A DNA stretch of 64,000 bases from Roseibium aggregatum IAM 12614 (GTDB taxonomy: Bacteria > Pseudomonadota > Alphaproteobacteria > Rhizobiales > Stappiaceae): NCBI RefSeq assembly GCF_000168975.1, contig NZ_AAUW01000006.1:186001-250000 (forward strand), in the 5' to 3' direction. Position 1 is the first letter of the stretch. The number at the start of each line of letters is the position of its first letter. The notes below the pieces were generated by a model. That model was given only the letters and a program-made list of their open reading frames with translations, ran no database searches and was not told the origin of the DNA. The position numbers were made by a program, and so were the translations under genes. Shown here in pieces: positions 34,787 through 44,049 of this stretch.

Positions 34787-37485
34787 GTGCGATGGGCTGG
34801 GCGTGCGAACTTGAAGGGGTAGGCCATCGCTACGGCCCGGCGGTAGCGCTCGACGACGTGCACCTGCAGATCCCGGCAGGTGTCATGGCCGGCCTGATCG
34901 GCCCGGACGGCGTTGGCAAGTCCACCCTTCTTGCGCTCCTGGCCGGTGTACGGCGGCTGCAAGCCGGCCGGATAGTCACCCTCGGTACCGATATCGCCTC
35001 CGCCCGTGCCCGCGCGTCGATCATGCCGCGCATCGCCTATATGCCGCAGGGGCTTGGACGCAATCTCTACCCCACGCTGTCTGTGCGCGAGAACCTGGAC
35101 TTCTTCGGCCGTCTTTTCGGACAACCGGCCAGCGAGCGCGCCGAACGCATTGCCATGCTGCTTGAGGCGACGGGCCTTGATCCGTTTCCTGACCGGCCGG
35201 CGGGCAAGCTGTCGGGCGGTATGAAGCAGAAGCTCAGCCTGTGCTGCGCACTCATCCACGATCCCGCTCTTCTGATTCTGGACGAGCCGACGACCGGCGT
35301 CGATCCGCTGTCTCGCCGTCAGTTCTGGGAGCTGATCGACCGCATGCGGGTGCGGATGCCTTCCATGAGCGTGATCGTGGCAACGGCCTATATGGAAGAG
35401 GCGGAACGCTTCGACTGGCTGGCGGCCGTGAACGGCGGCCGGATCATTTCGTCGGGCTCTCCGCAGGAGTTGAAGAACATTGCCGGCGCCGACACGCTGG
35501 AAGAAGCTTTCGTCAATCTCCTGCCGGAGAGCGAACGCGGCCGGCACAGGCCAGTCGAGTTGCGCCCCCGCAAGCAGCGCCCGGAGGCGGACCCGGCGAT
35601 TTCGGCGACCGGGCTCACGAAACGTTTCGGTGATTTCACCGCGGTGGACAATGTCAGTTTCGAGATCGAGGAAGGGGAGATCTTCGGGTTCCTCGGCTCG
35701 AACGGCTGCGGAAAGTCCACAACGATGAAGATGCTCACCGGCCTGCTGGAGCCGACGGAAGGTGAGACGCGTCTCTTCGGAAAACGACTGGCAAATGCGG
35801 ACATGGAGGCCCGGCTCGGCATCGGTTACATGTCGCAGAGTTTCTCGCTCTATTCGGAACTGACCGTCCGGCAGAACCTGGCACTTCATGCCCGCCTTTA
35901 CGGGGGCGCGGTAACGCGCGTTGACGACGTGCTGCAGGAATTCGATCTCGCCGACGTTGCGGACCAGCAGCCGGAAAGCCTGCCGCTGGGCATCCGGCAG
36001 CGCCTGCAGCTTGCCGTCGCCACCATCCACGAGCCACGGATACTCATCCTGGATGAGCCGACTTCGGGGGTCGACCCGGTGGCCCGCGACAGTTTCTGGC
36101 GCAAGCTGATCTCGCTCTCCCGCGACAAGGGGGTGACCATCTTCATCTCCACCCATTTCATGAACGAGGCGGAACGCTGCGACCGCGTCTCGCTCATGCA
36201 TGCCGGCAAGGTTCTCGCCGTCGGTACGCCCGCCGAGCTGACAGAGAAAAGGGGCAACAGCACGCTGGAAGAGGCCTTTATCGGCTGGCTGGAAGACGAG
36301 ACCGGCGAGCGCGCCACTGAGCCCGCGGGCGAGGTGGCTTTCACCCCGGACCGCAAGGACAAAAACCGCCCGCTCACCCGGCTCTGGGCCTATGCCTCGC
36401 GGGAAACGCTCGAACTCATGCGCGACCCCGTACGCCTGTTCTTTGCCTTCATGGGGCCGGCAATCCTGCTGTTCACCATCGGTTACGGCATATCCTTCGA
36501 TGTCGACCACATCACCTTTGCGGTCTACGATCAGGACCAGAGCCCGGAGAGCCGCCGTCTGAGTGAGCAATTCACCTCGATCCGCCAGTTCGATGAGGGG
36601 CCGCCAATTTCAAGCCCGGCGGAGATCGACACCCGCATGGGCCGCGGCACGCTCACCGTGGCGCTTGAGATCCCGAGCGGCTTCGGACGGGATCTGCATC
36701 GCGGACATGTGCCGGAAGTTTCGCTCTGGGTGGATGGATCCATGCCCTTTCGCGCGGAAACGGCGCACGGTTACGTGCTCGGCGTCCTGAACCTGTTCTC
36801 GGACCTGCTGGCGAAGGAAAGCGGCAGGGCAGCAGGTGCCGCGGTCAGCATCGAAACGCGATACCGGTTCAATCAGGCCTTCAAGAGCGCCTATGCCATG
36901 GTGCCGTCCGTGGTCATGCTCATCCTCATGCTGACCCCCGCGATCATGGCCGCCATCGGCGTGGCCCGGGAGAAGGAAACCGGAACGATCGCCAATTTCC
37001 GCTCCACGCCGGTCACCCGGCTGGAGTTCCTGACCGGAAAGCAGCTTCCCTATATCGCCGTGGCAGTGCTGAATTTCTGGACGCTCTACCTGATGGGCCG
37101 GCTTCTGTTCGGCGTTCCGTTCACGGGCAATCTCTTCGCGCTCTTCACCGTCTCCGTCATCTACGTGATTGCAACGACCGGTTTGGGACAGCTTGTTTCA
37201 AGTTTCACGCGCACACAGGTGTCCGCCGTGTTTGCCACAGCCGTGATCACAATCATTCCGACAGTGAATTTTTCCGGCCTCATCGTGCCGGTCTCCTCGC
37301 TGACACCATCCAGTCAGCTTCTGGGAAAGATGTTTCCCGGCGCCTGGTATCAGGAGGTAAGCGTAGGGTCCTTCGTCAAGGCCTACGGCTGGTCCGACAT
37401 GGGCTGGAGCGCGGCGATGCTCTGCGCGTTCGTGGTCATCTATCTCGCGCTGTCAGTGCTTGCCTTGCGCAAGCAGGAGCGCTGA
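34783..37485 (+). CDS. rbbA: RbbA-type ABC transporter with two ATPase domains fused to a permease
   Basis: This 900-residue polypeptide has three modules. ABC domain 1 spans about residues 5-230, with Walker A GPDGVGKS at 40-47, signature LSGGMKQKL and Walker B LLILDEPTTGVD. ABC domain 2 spans about 268-500, with Walker A GSNGCGKS at 305-312, the degenerate signature LPLGIRQRL and Walker B ILILDEPTSGVD. An ABC-2 permease part spans about 530-900, with six helices and a large extracytoplasmic loop after the first. The layout and the GPDGVGKS loop match RbbA/YhiH, reported as ribosome-associated in E. coli. The start could be GTG 34783 or ATG 34792. Function here is most likely export with the neighbours. 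Confidence 0.92.
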   Translation: MSAMGWACELEGVGHRYGPAVALDDVHLQIPAGVMAGLIGPDGVGKSTLLALLAGVRRLQAGRIVTLGTDIASARARASIMPRIAYMPQGLGRNLYPTLSVRENLDFFGRLFGQPASERAERIAMLLEATGLDPFPDRPAGKLSGGMKQKLSLCCALIHDPALLILDEPTTGVDPLSRRQFWELIDRMRVRMPSMSVIVATAYMEEAERFDWLAAVNGGRIISSGSPQELKNIAGADTLEEAFVNLLPESERGRHRPVELRPRKQRPEADPAISATGLTKRFGDFTAVDNVSFEIEEGEIFGFLGSNGCGKSTTMKMLTGLLEPTEGETRLFGKRLANADMEARLGIGYMSQSFSLYSELTVRQNLALHARLYGGAVTRVDDVLQEFDLADVADQQPESLPLGIRQRLQLAVATIHEPRILILDEPTSGVDPVARDSFWRKLISLSRDKGVTIFISTHFMNEAERCDRVSLMHAGKVLAVGTPAELTEKRGNSTLEEAFIGWLEDETGERATEPAGEVAFTPDRKDKNRPLTRLWAYASRETLELMRDPVRLFFAFMGPAILLFTIGYGISFDVDHITFAVYDQDQSPESRRLSEQFTSIRQFDEGPPISSPAEIDTRMGRGTLTVALEIPSGFGRDLHRGHVPEVSLWVDGSMPFRAETAHGYVLGVLNLFSDLLAKESGRAAGAAVSIETRYRFNQAFKSAYAMVPSVVMLILMLTPAIMAAIGVAREKETGTIANFRSTPVTRLEFLTGKQLPYIAVAVLNFWTLYLMGRLLFGVPFTGNLFALFTVSVIYVIATTGLGQLVSSFTRTQVSAVFATAVITIIPTVNFSGLIVPVSSLTPSSQLLGKMFPGAWYQEVSVGSFVKAYGWSDMGWSAAMLCAFVVIYLALSVLALRKQER

Positions 37486-37488
37486 GCG

Positions 37489-38628
37489 ATGCGTGGGTCC
37501 CTTTCGATGATCACCAGTGTCAGACACATCCTCCTGCTCACGGTAAAGGAGTTGCGCGCCATACGCGGCGACAAGCTGATGCTGGCTCTGATCGTCTATG
37601 TCTTCACCATTGCGACCTACATGGTCAGCTACGCGGTCTCGACCGACATCAAGGACCTGTCGACGGCCGTGGTCGATGAAGATCACAGCATTTTATCGAG
37701 AAGACTGGCCGACGTGGTCCAGCCACCGCTCTTCGCGGCTCCCGTCCAGCTCGATCCAAAAGAAGCAGAGGCGGCCCTGAAGCGTGGCGATCATGTCCTG
37801 ATCCTGTCGATCCCGCCCAACTTCGAGCGCGATCTGCGCGCCGGGAGAAATGCAACGCTCGAACTCGACATCGACGCCACGGCGGTTGCCCACGCAGGCA
37901 ACGGCGCGACCTTCATGACCAGTCTGTTGTCCGAGGAAATCTCACGGTATTTCGACCTGCCGGGCAGAGGGGCAGGGCTGGTCGATGTGGTCTTCCGCAA
38001 CCGATACAACCCGAACCTGACACCGGAATGGTTCACTTCGGTGATGCAGCTCATGAACTCCATCACCATTTTGACCCTGATCCTTTCGGGCGCATCGATG
38101 ATCCGTGAACGGGAACACGGAACCATCGAACATGTGCTGGTGATGCCGGTCCGCCCGCATGAGATCGTCGTCTCGAAAATCCTGGCAACGGCCCTCGTCA
38201 TCCTGGCGGCAACGGTGCTGAGCCTCATCTTCGTGGTCGAATTCCTGATCGGGGTGCCTGTTGCGGGATCGCTCGGGCTGTTTGTGGCGGGGTCTGCGAT
38301 CTATATTGCCGCGATTGCTAGCATCGGCCTGCTTCTGGCCAGCTTCACCCGGTCGATGGGCCAGTTCGGCCTGCTCGTAATCCCCGTCATCATCGTCATG
38401 ATCCTGTTGTCAGGCGGAATGACGCCGCTGGAGTCGATGCCCGCCTGGCTGCAGGCGGTCATCCTCACCATCAGCCCGTCACCGCATTTTGTGCGCTTTA
38501 CCCAGTCTGTCCTCTACCGGGGCAGCGGTTTCGGGCTGGTCGGCGGGGAAATGCTGGCGATGAGCGCGATGTCCGCCGCAGCCCTGGCCATCGTGCTGCT
38601 GCGTTTCCGCAAGATCCTGTCTGCCTGA
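37489..38628 (+). CDS. ABC-2 type permease, YhhJ-like
   Basis: This 379-residue inner-membrane permease has an N-terminal helix (LMLALIVYVFTIATYMVSYA), a periplasmic loop of about 150 residues and a five-helix C-terminal bundle beginning MNSITILTLILSGASMIREREHGTIEHVLVMPV (the ABC-2 REREHGTIE segment). It starts 3 bases after the RbbA-type gene. With that gene's own permease half it would complete a heterodimeric pore. Starts at 37489 and 37507 are both ATG; the second gives the usual MITSVRH N-terminus. Confidence 0.91.
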   Translation: MRGSLSMITSVRHILLLTVKELRAIRGDKLMLALIVYVFTIATYMVSYAVSTDIKDLSTAVVDEDHSILSRRLADVVQPPLFAAPVQLDPKEAEAALKRGDHVLILSIPPNFERDLRAGRNATLELDIDATAVAHAGNGATFMTSLLSEEISRYFDLPGRGAGLVDVVFRNRYNPNLTPEWFTSVMQLMNSITILTLILSGASMIREREHGTIEHVLVMPVRPHEIVVSKILATALVILAATVLSLIFVVEFLIGVPVAGSLGLFVAGSAIYIAAIASIGLLLASFTRSMGQFGLLVIPVIIVMILLSGGMTPLESMPAWLQAVILTISPSPHFVRFTQSVLYRGSGFGLVGGEMLAMSAMSAAALAIVLLRFRKILSA

Positions 38629-38729
38629 CGCCTGCAGCTTGATTGCCCGAACGCGCCTTTGCACAGCCGCACCTGCCGCGTTCGCCCGGCCGGTGCTTGC
38701 GCGCCTTCTGGAGGCAGGCCTTCACATCA

Positions 38730-39551
38730 TCAGGCCTCAGGCGTCTCCACACACTTCTTGTAGAGATGCCAGGTCGTATGACCAAGGATCGGCAGGGATA
38801 CGATAAGGCCGAGGAAGGCTGGTGCCATCGACACGATCAGCACGGCCGTCACGACAAAGGCCCAGCCGATCATCGGGACGGGCGAGGCGAAAACGGCCCG
38901 CACACTGGTGATCATGGCGGTGATGAAGTCCCGGTCTTCTTCCATCAGCAGCGGAAAAGACACCACGGTCAGCGAAAACAGGATCAGCGACAGGATCGCA
39001 CCGACCACATGGCCGACGGCCAGGAACATCAGGCCTTCTGGCGTGGTGATGACCTGGGTCAGGAACTCGTCGAACGAGGCAAACGACCGGAAGCCGAGGA
39101 ACAGCGCCAGCAGCAGGCGCACCTGATACATCCACATGATCTGGATGAACAGAACCACGAAGGCCATCCAGGAAAGCTCGCGGCTTTTCTGCGCCCACAT
39201 GGTGCCGAAAATGCATGACCAGGACAGCGTCTCGCCGTTCTGAAGACGCCGGCTGACCTCGTAGAGGCCAACCGCGGCAAACGGCCCGATCAGCACGAAG
39301 CCGGCTGCTGCCGGATAGGACAGGTAACTCATGTTGAGGGCGGCCGCGCTCAGGATCACGAACAGGCCGCCGAGAGCGAAAAACGCCCCGATGGCAAGGC
39401 CGTAGACCGGCGCCCTGCGGAAATCCGCAAGGCCCGCCGCAAACGCATCGATCACATCGTTGACGGTGATCGTGTTGACCTTGGGCATGGGCCGTAGCCC
39501 ATTGGCAGCAGGTGCCCCGGCGCCGTGCGGGGTCGACGTGTTGTCACTCAT
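38730..39551 (-). CDS. DUF2189 integral membrane protein
   Basis: This 273-residue polytopic membrane protein of the DUF2189 family has about six helices, for example PVYGLAIGAFFALGGLFVI and AAGFVLIGPFAAVGLYEVS. The family hallmark GPFAAVGLYEVSRRLQNGE follows the second helix. The N-terminal 40 residues are soluble and Pro/Ala-rich. The ATG at 39551 has GGAGGA ten bases upstream, which decides it over the longer frame to 39605. It converges on the ABC permease gene. The function of DUF2189 proteins is unknown. Confidence 0.9.
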   Translation of the reverse strand: MSDNTSTPHGAGAPAANGLRPMPKVNTITVNDVIDAFAAGLADFRRAPVYGLAIGAFFALGGLFVILSAAALNMSYLSYPAAAGFVLIGPFAAVGLYEVSRRLQNGETLSWSCIFGTMWAQKSRELSWMAFVVLFIQIMWMYQVRLLLALFLGFRSFASFDEFLTQVITTPEGLMFLAVGHVVGAILSLILFSLTVVSFPLLMEEDRDFITAMITSVRAVFASPVPMIGWAFVVTAVLIVSMAPAFLGLIVSLPILGHTTWHLYKKCVETPEA

Positions 39552-39733
39552 CAGGCGGCTTCCTCCCAAAAGCATTTTGCCTGCCCGCCTCCCGCGGACA
39601 TGCAATCTTAGGCACGGAACGGCGTCCGGCTCAATCGGGAGAAGGGCGTATACGCCGGTTAAATCCGACGTGAAGCACGGGCTGACCTGCGTATCGGCTT
39701 ATCCGGTCGAAAAAATGGGGAGCTGGAGCTTTG

Positions 39734-39856
39734 GGCCCATCCTTCGAGACGGCCTGGCGGCCTCCTCAGGATGAGGCTGCGGTTTGCTGAAGCCTTTCCG
39801 CCCCCTTGTCGCCTCATCCTGAGGAGCCGCGGTAGCGGCGTCTCGAAGGATGGGCC
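39734..39856. repeat. Inverted pair of Rhizobiales-type palindromic repeats
   Basis: GGCCCATCCTTCGAGACG (39734-39751) is repeated as its exact reverse complement at 39839-39856, and CTCCTCAGGATGAGGC (39762-39777) as GCCTCATCCTGAGGAG (39811-39826). I know this CATCCTTCGAGACG/CTCAGGATGAGG sequence as a common intergenic repeat of Bradyrhizobium and relatives. It fills most of the 377-bp gene-free gap 39552-39928, and I see nothing else there. Confidence 0.85.
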
Positions 39857-39928
39857 ACAAACGCCGTGCCCACCGCTTATTTTATCAAAGCGGCAGGCCG
39901 GCTTTTGCAGCCGGAGCAAGGCAGGGCC

Positions 39929-42181
39929 TTATTCCGCTGCCGGTTTCTTGTCCATGTCGGCGACCGCGGCAGCGGCGGCTGCGGTGACGGCTTCCTTCTG
40001 CTTGTCGTCCAGCTTGGCGGTGTCGGGAATGTTGACCCGCACTTCCTTGCGCGCGAACTGGATGCCGTTTTCGTCAAACGCCTGCTGCACGCGCTTGTAG
40101 ATTTCCTTGCGGATGCCGAACTGCTTGCCGGGCTTCGTGGTGTATTTGCCGCGCACCACGATGCCGACGTCGTCGACATCGGCGACACCTTGTCCCTTGA
40201 ACGGCGCCAGAATATCGTCCTTGAACTCATCCATCTCCATGATGTCCTGGCCGATCCGCTTGAAGATCTTGCGAACCTTTTCGACATCCGTATCGAAAGG
40301 CACGGTGAACTTCAGCTTCATGATCACCCAGTCGCGGGACAGGTTGGTGAGTTTCGGGATTTCGCCATAGGGGACGATATGAACGGCACCGCGCGTGCCG
40401 CGCAGTTGGAGCGATCTGATCGAGATTTTCTCGATGGTACCCTGCGTGCCGCCTGCATCGATGAATTCGCCCAGACGGAAGGCGTCGTCCATAAGGAAGA
40501 AGATGCCCGATACGACATCGCGCACCAGGGTCTGCGCGCCGAAGCCGACAGCGAGGCCGACGACACCGGCACCTGCCAGAAGCGGGGTGATGTTGATGCC
40601 AAGCTGACTGAGCGCGAGCAGCACGGTCAGGGTGAGGATCGTGATCTGCACGACGACGCGGATCAACGGCAGGATCGTCGCCAGGCGCGATTTGCCGGCC
40701 CCACCCATCTCCGCATCTTCATCTTCGTTGGAAGGTGGCGGCGAATCCTTGGCAAGCTGGTGAGCAACCCAGAGATTGGTAATTTCCCAGGCGAGGTAAC
40801 CGGCGGCCAGAATAAGCAGGAAGATGACCGTATGCCGGGCGACCGATGACCCATCCGCCGCCCCGATCGCAAGCAGGTTGAGACCATAGATCCTGCCGAC
40901 CATCAGCACCAGGAACGCCAGCAGGGCAACCCGGGCAATGCGGACGTAACTGTGCCTCGTCTGCATGTGTGCGGCCTCGGCAACCGGGCCCTCCCCGCGC
41001 ATGGGCGGGATGATGTGCGCAACGATGCCACGCACCATCGTGTCGAGGAAGGGTGCGAACACGACCAGGGAAATCACCGCAAGGGACCGTCCCGCCGTCA
41101 GCGCTTCGATGCCCATGCTGGTGGTGACCTGAACGAGCAGCCAGTTGAAGGCGATGAAGGCAATCGAGAAATAGGGCCAGAAGCGGGCCATGCGCTCCAG
41201 CCCGCTGGTCGGCTGGTGTTCATCGCCCAGAATGATGCTCGTCAGGCCATGCCGGGTGTTCCAGATGACGATGGCGATCCACAGATTGACGCCGAAGCCG
41301 ATGAAAAAGCGGAAGGTTTCGGCAACATCGCTGTCACCGGCTTCCAGCATCACGTTGCGCAGGAAGAAGGTGATGCCGACAAAAGTGAAAAGGCTGGTGA
41401 AGCTGCGGTAAAGCGATTTGGCAGTGGCGTCGTCCGCGGTGACGAGGCGCAACTCGCTGCGATGAGGCGCGAGGGCGAAGCGGAGCAGGGCAGCCACTGT
41501 GCGCGGCAGGAAGACGATCCAGTATACCGCCTGGAAGGCAAACGTCCGCGCGACAGGATCGAAGATCGCAATCTTTCCGACCGCAAAGCCCACGATGGCG
41601 AAAACGATCAGTCCGCCCAGATCGAGCGCGGCGCGTGTCGAGACCAGTTTGACCGTTTCAAAGAGACTGCCAGGAGCGTGGCTCCGGATCTGGTCGCGGC
41701 GGGAGGCGAACAGCCGGTTGACCAGGAATTCGGCGGCGAAACCGGCGGCCAGGATCAGCGCGATCGCGCCAAGAAGGATATGCACCGGCCCGGCGACAGA
41801 CCCTTCGAAAAGCGCACCGATACTGGCGAACAGGCTGGTGAAGAGCTCCGGCAGGCTTCTGAAGTTGTTGGCAATCATCGTGCCGAATTCATCAGCAGTC
41901 TTCTGCACACTTTCGATCAGCTCAACTTCCTCGGACGGGGGCGGGGGCTGTTGGCCCTTGGCTGCGGCACCTTGCTGCAGCAGGGTCATCAGGTCTGTGA
42001 GCGCCTTGACCTGTTCCGGATCGAGATCGGAAACCAGCTTTTCCATGGCTTCAGGTTGTAATTGCGTCGGAAGGCTCTTCCCGGTGTCCTGAGCGGTGGC
42101 CGGCAGGGAAAAAATCGTCAGAACGCCTAGAAAAAGCGAGAATGTACAAGCCGTTAGCTTTGTCTTCCAGTCACCGGTCAT
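39929..42181 (-). CDS. Large MscS-family mechanosensitive channel
   Basis: This 750-residue inner-membrane protein has a signal sequence (LFLGVLTIFSLPATA) and a Gln/Glu-rich periplasmic domain (about residues 30-120). About ten membrane helices follow, then the MscS core: pore helix GAGVVGLAVGFGAQTLVRDVVSG, shown by the glycine/alanine-rich run near residues 535-555, the beta domain FRLGEFIDAGGTQGTIEKIS and the C-terminal alpha/beta domain. The extra N-terminal helices place it with the larger MscS-like channels and not the 286-residue MscS type. The last 20 residues are Lys/Ala-rich. The ATG at 42181 follows GAGGGGGC. It probably protects against hypo-osmotic stress. Confidence 0.92.
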   Translation of the reverse strand: MTGDWKTKLTACTFSLFLGVLTIFSLPATAQDTGKSLPTQLQPEAMEKLVSDLDPEQVKALTDLMTLLQQGAAAKGQQPPPPSEEVELIESVQKTADEFGTMIANNFRSLPELFTSLFASIGALFEGSVAGPVHILLGAIALILAAGFAAEFLVNRLFASRRDQIRSHAPGSLFETVKLVSTRAALDLGGLIVFAIVGFAVGKIAIFDPVARTFAFQAVYWIVFLPRTVAALLRFALAPHRSELRLVTADDATAKSLYRSFTSLFTFVGITFFLRNVMLEAGDSDVAETFRFFIGFGVNLWIAIVIWNTRHGLTSIILGDEHQPTSGLERMARFWPYFSIAFIAFNWLLVQVTTSMGIEALTAGRSLAVISLVVFAPFLDTMVRGIVAHIIPPMRGEGPVAEAAHMQTRHSYVRIARVALLAFLVLMVGRIYGLNLLAIGAADGSSVARHTVIFLLILAAGYLAWEITNLWVAHQLAKDSPPPSNEDEDAEMGGAGKSRLATILPLIRVVVQITILTLTVLLALSQLGINITPLLAGAGVVGLAVGFGAQTLVRDVVSGIFFLMDDAFRLGEFIDAGGTQGTIEKISIRSLQLRGTRGAVHIVPYGEIPKLTNLSRDWVIMKLKFTVPFDTDVEKVRKIFKRIGQDIMEMDEFKDDILAPFKGQGVADVDDVGIVVRGKYTTKPGKQFGIRKEIYKRVQQAFDENGIQFARKEVRVNIPDTAKLDDKQKEAVTAAAAAAVADMDKKPAAE

Positions 42182-42406
42182 AAGCGAGCCCCCTCGTCGG
42201 CAGTCAACCCCTGCGGTTAGGATTGGCACGCCGGACGTGCAAAATCCATTAAAATTACCCAGGGTCATGGCCTGCAATCCCTGCGGCTGGCACAATTCGC
42301 AGGATTACGGACTGGCAAAGACCGGTGCGACTGTGTAACAGAGCTTGATCCGGCCCGCGTATGCGTCTACCTCCTTGCCAGATCAATCGAACCAAAGCTG
42401 GACGGA

Positions 42407-42832
42407 ATGACAACGCCCCCACAGAGCGCGAACACTGCCCCGGGGCCGATCTGGGCCCTTTTGAGTCCCATCGGCCGTATGGGCCGGGAGCCTTATTGGC
42501 TGTGTTTCCTGATCAGCTGGATCATCTTCGGTATCGCACTTCGGATCTGGTGGCTTTCCTCCGCTGAAACGCCGACGCCTGAATCCATGATATCCGGCGA
42601 CTATATCGGCACAAACCCGCTGTTCCCTGTCTTGTTTTTCGTTCTGCAATGGATTGAGCTGGCGCTGGTCGTCAAGCGCCTGCAGGATATCGGCCAGAGC
42701 GGTTTCCTGGCATTGCTGATCTTCGTGCCGATCCTGAACGTGATCATGCTGATCTTCCTGGGCGTTGTGCCCAGCCAGGCTGAGCCGAACCGCCATGGCC
42801 CGATGCCCAACAGTTACTGGCGCAAGCGCTGA
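42407..42832 (+). CDS. DUF805 family small membrane protein
   Basis: This 141-residue protein of the DUF805 family starts with the typical soluble ALLSPIGRMGREPYW motif, and three to four helices follow (FLISWIIFGIALRIWWL; PLFPVLFFVLQWIELALV; LALLIFVPILNVIMLIFLG). The second hallmark VKRLQDIGQSGFLALL is at about residues 88-103. The function of the family is unknown. It lies 44 bases before dapE in the same direction and could be co-transcribed with it. Confidence 0.9.
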   Translation: MTTPPQSANTAPGPIWALLSPIGRMGREPYWLCFLISWIIFGIALRIWWLSSAETPTPESMISGDYIGTNPLFPVLFFVLQWIELALVVKRLQDIGQSGFLALLIFVPILNVIMLIFLGVVPSQAEPNRHGPMPNSYWRKR

Positions 42833-42876
42833 GCGCGCGTGAGCCACGCGTACGACTAACCTCAAGAGACTGTTTC

Positions 42877-44049
42877 ATGCCCACTTCCGCCGTCGCCATC
42901 GCTCAGGACCTGATCCGCTGCCCCTCCGTGACCCCTGCCGAAGGTGGCGCGCTGGCCTCGCTGGAGGCGCTGCTCGGCAAGGTCGGTTTCAATGTCTCGC
43001 GGGTCACGTTCCAGGACGAGGACACCCCGGACGTGGAGAACCTGTTTGCCTCCATTGGCAGCGGCGCGCCGCATTTCGTCTTCGCGGGTCATACGGATGT
43101 GGTTCCGGCCGGTGCGGAGAGCGACTGGCGTCACGGTCCCTTCGAGGGAGCGATCGACAACGGCATGCTGTTCGGTCGTGGCGCGGTCGACATGAAAGGC
43201 GGCATCGCGGCCTTCGCAGCGGCAGCGCTTGATTATGTCGCGGAAAAAGGCCCGGATTTCGGCGGGACGATTTCCTTCCTCATCACCGGTGACGAGGAAG
43301 GCCCGGCGGTCAACGGCACAGTGAAACTGCTGCAATGGGCCAAGGACCAGGGCCATGTGTTCGATGCCTGCATCGTCGGCGAGCCGACCAATCCGGACAA
43401 GCTCGGCGATGCCATCAAGGTCGGCCGGCGCGGGTCGCTCTCCGGCACGATCACCGTTCGCGGTGTTCAGGGCCATGTCGCTTATCCGCATCTGGCCGAA
43501 AATCCGATCCCGGGCCTTGTCCGCCTTCTGGCCGCGCTTGATGCGCTGGAACTGGACCAGGGCAACGAACGCTTTCAGCCCTCCAATCTGGAGATCGTCT
43601 CCGTGGATGTCGGTAATCCGGCTTTCAACGTCATCCCGGCCCGCGCAGAGGCCCGCTTCAACATTCGCTACAACGACGAATGGACACTGGAGAGCCTCAA
43701 GGCCCGCATCACGCAGACACTGGAGGGCGTGGAATTGGGAAAACTCGCGCTCGCACTGGAATTCAAGCGCGATTCCAGCGAATCCTTCCTGACGCGGGAT
43801 GAAGTTCTGATCGAAGCTCTGAGTAAGGCGGTGGAAGCGGAAACCGGCCGTGTGCCGGAGCTGTCCACGGGAGGGGGAACCTCCGACGCCCGCTTCATCA
43901 AGGACTATTGCCCGGTTGTCGAATTCGGCCTGGTCGGCCAGACAATGCACAAGGTTGACGAATGTGTCGCGGTCGAGGATCTTGACCGGCTCGCGGCAAT
44001 CTACAAGAAATTCCTCCTCAGCTATTTTTCTGGAGCGGACGGGAATTGA
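42877..44049 (+). CDS. dapE: Succinyl-diaminopimelate desuccinylase
   Basis: This 390-residue M20 metallo-hydrolase cuts N-succinyl-LL-diaminopimelate to LL-diaminopimelate and succinate in lysine and peptidoglycan synthesis. Metal ligands are His72 in GHTDVVP and Asp105 in GRGAVDMKGG. The catalytic Glu140 and metal-ligand Glu141 are in TGDEEGPA. GGTSDARF near residue 330 is the DapE-specific segment. The product of dapD, encoded by the convergent gene at 44712, leads to its substrate. The next plus-strand frame opens at TTG overlapping its stop. Confidence 0.95.
   Translation: MPTSAVAIAQDLIRCPSVTPAEGGALASLEALLGKVGFNVSRVTFQDEDTPDVENLFASIGSGAPHFVFAGHTDVVPAGAESDWRHGPFEGAIDNGMLFGRGAVDMKGGIAAFAAAALDYVAEKGPDFGGTISFLITGDEEGPAVNGTVKLLQWAKDQGHVFDACIVGEPTNPDKLGDAIKVGRRGSLSGTITVRGVQGHVAYPHLAENPIPGLVRLLAALDALELDQGNERFQPSNLEIVSVDVGNPAFNVIPARAEARFNIRYNDEWTLESLKARITQTLEGVELGKLALALEFKRDSSESFLTRDEVLIEALSKAVEAETGRVPELSTGGGTSDARFIKDYCPVVEFGLVGQTMHKVDECVAVEDLDRLAAIYKKFLLSYFSGADGN

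Noticed and set aside
42288..42303. TGGCAC followed by GCAG, a possible sigma-54 promoter upstream of DUF805/dapE.
   Set aside because: The second element does not match TTGC at the required spacing, and there is no activator gene nearby.
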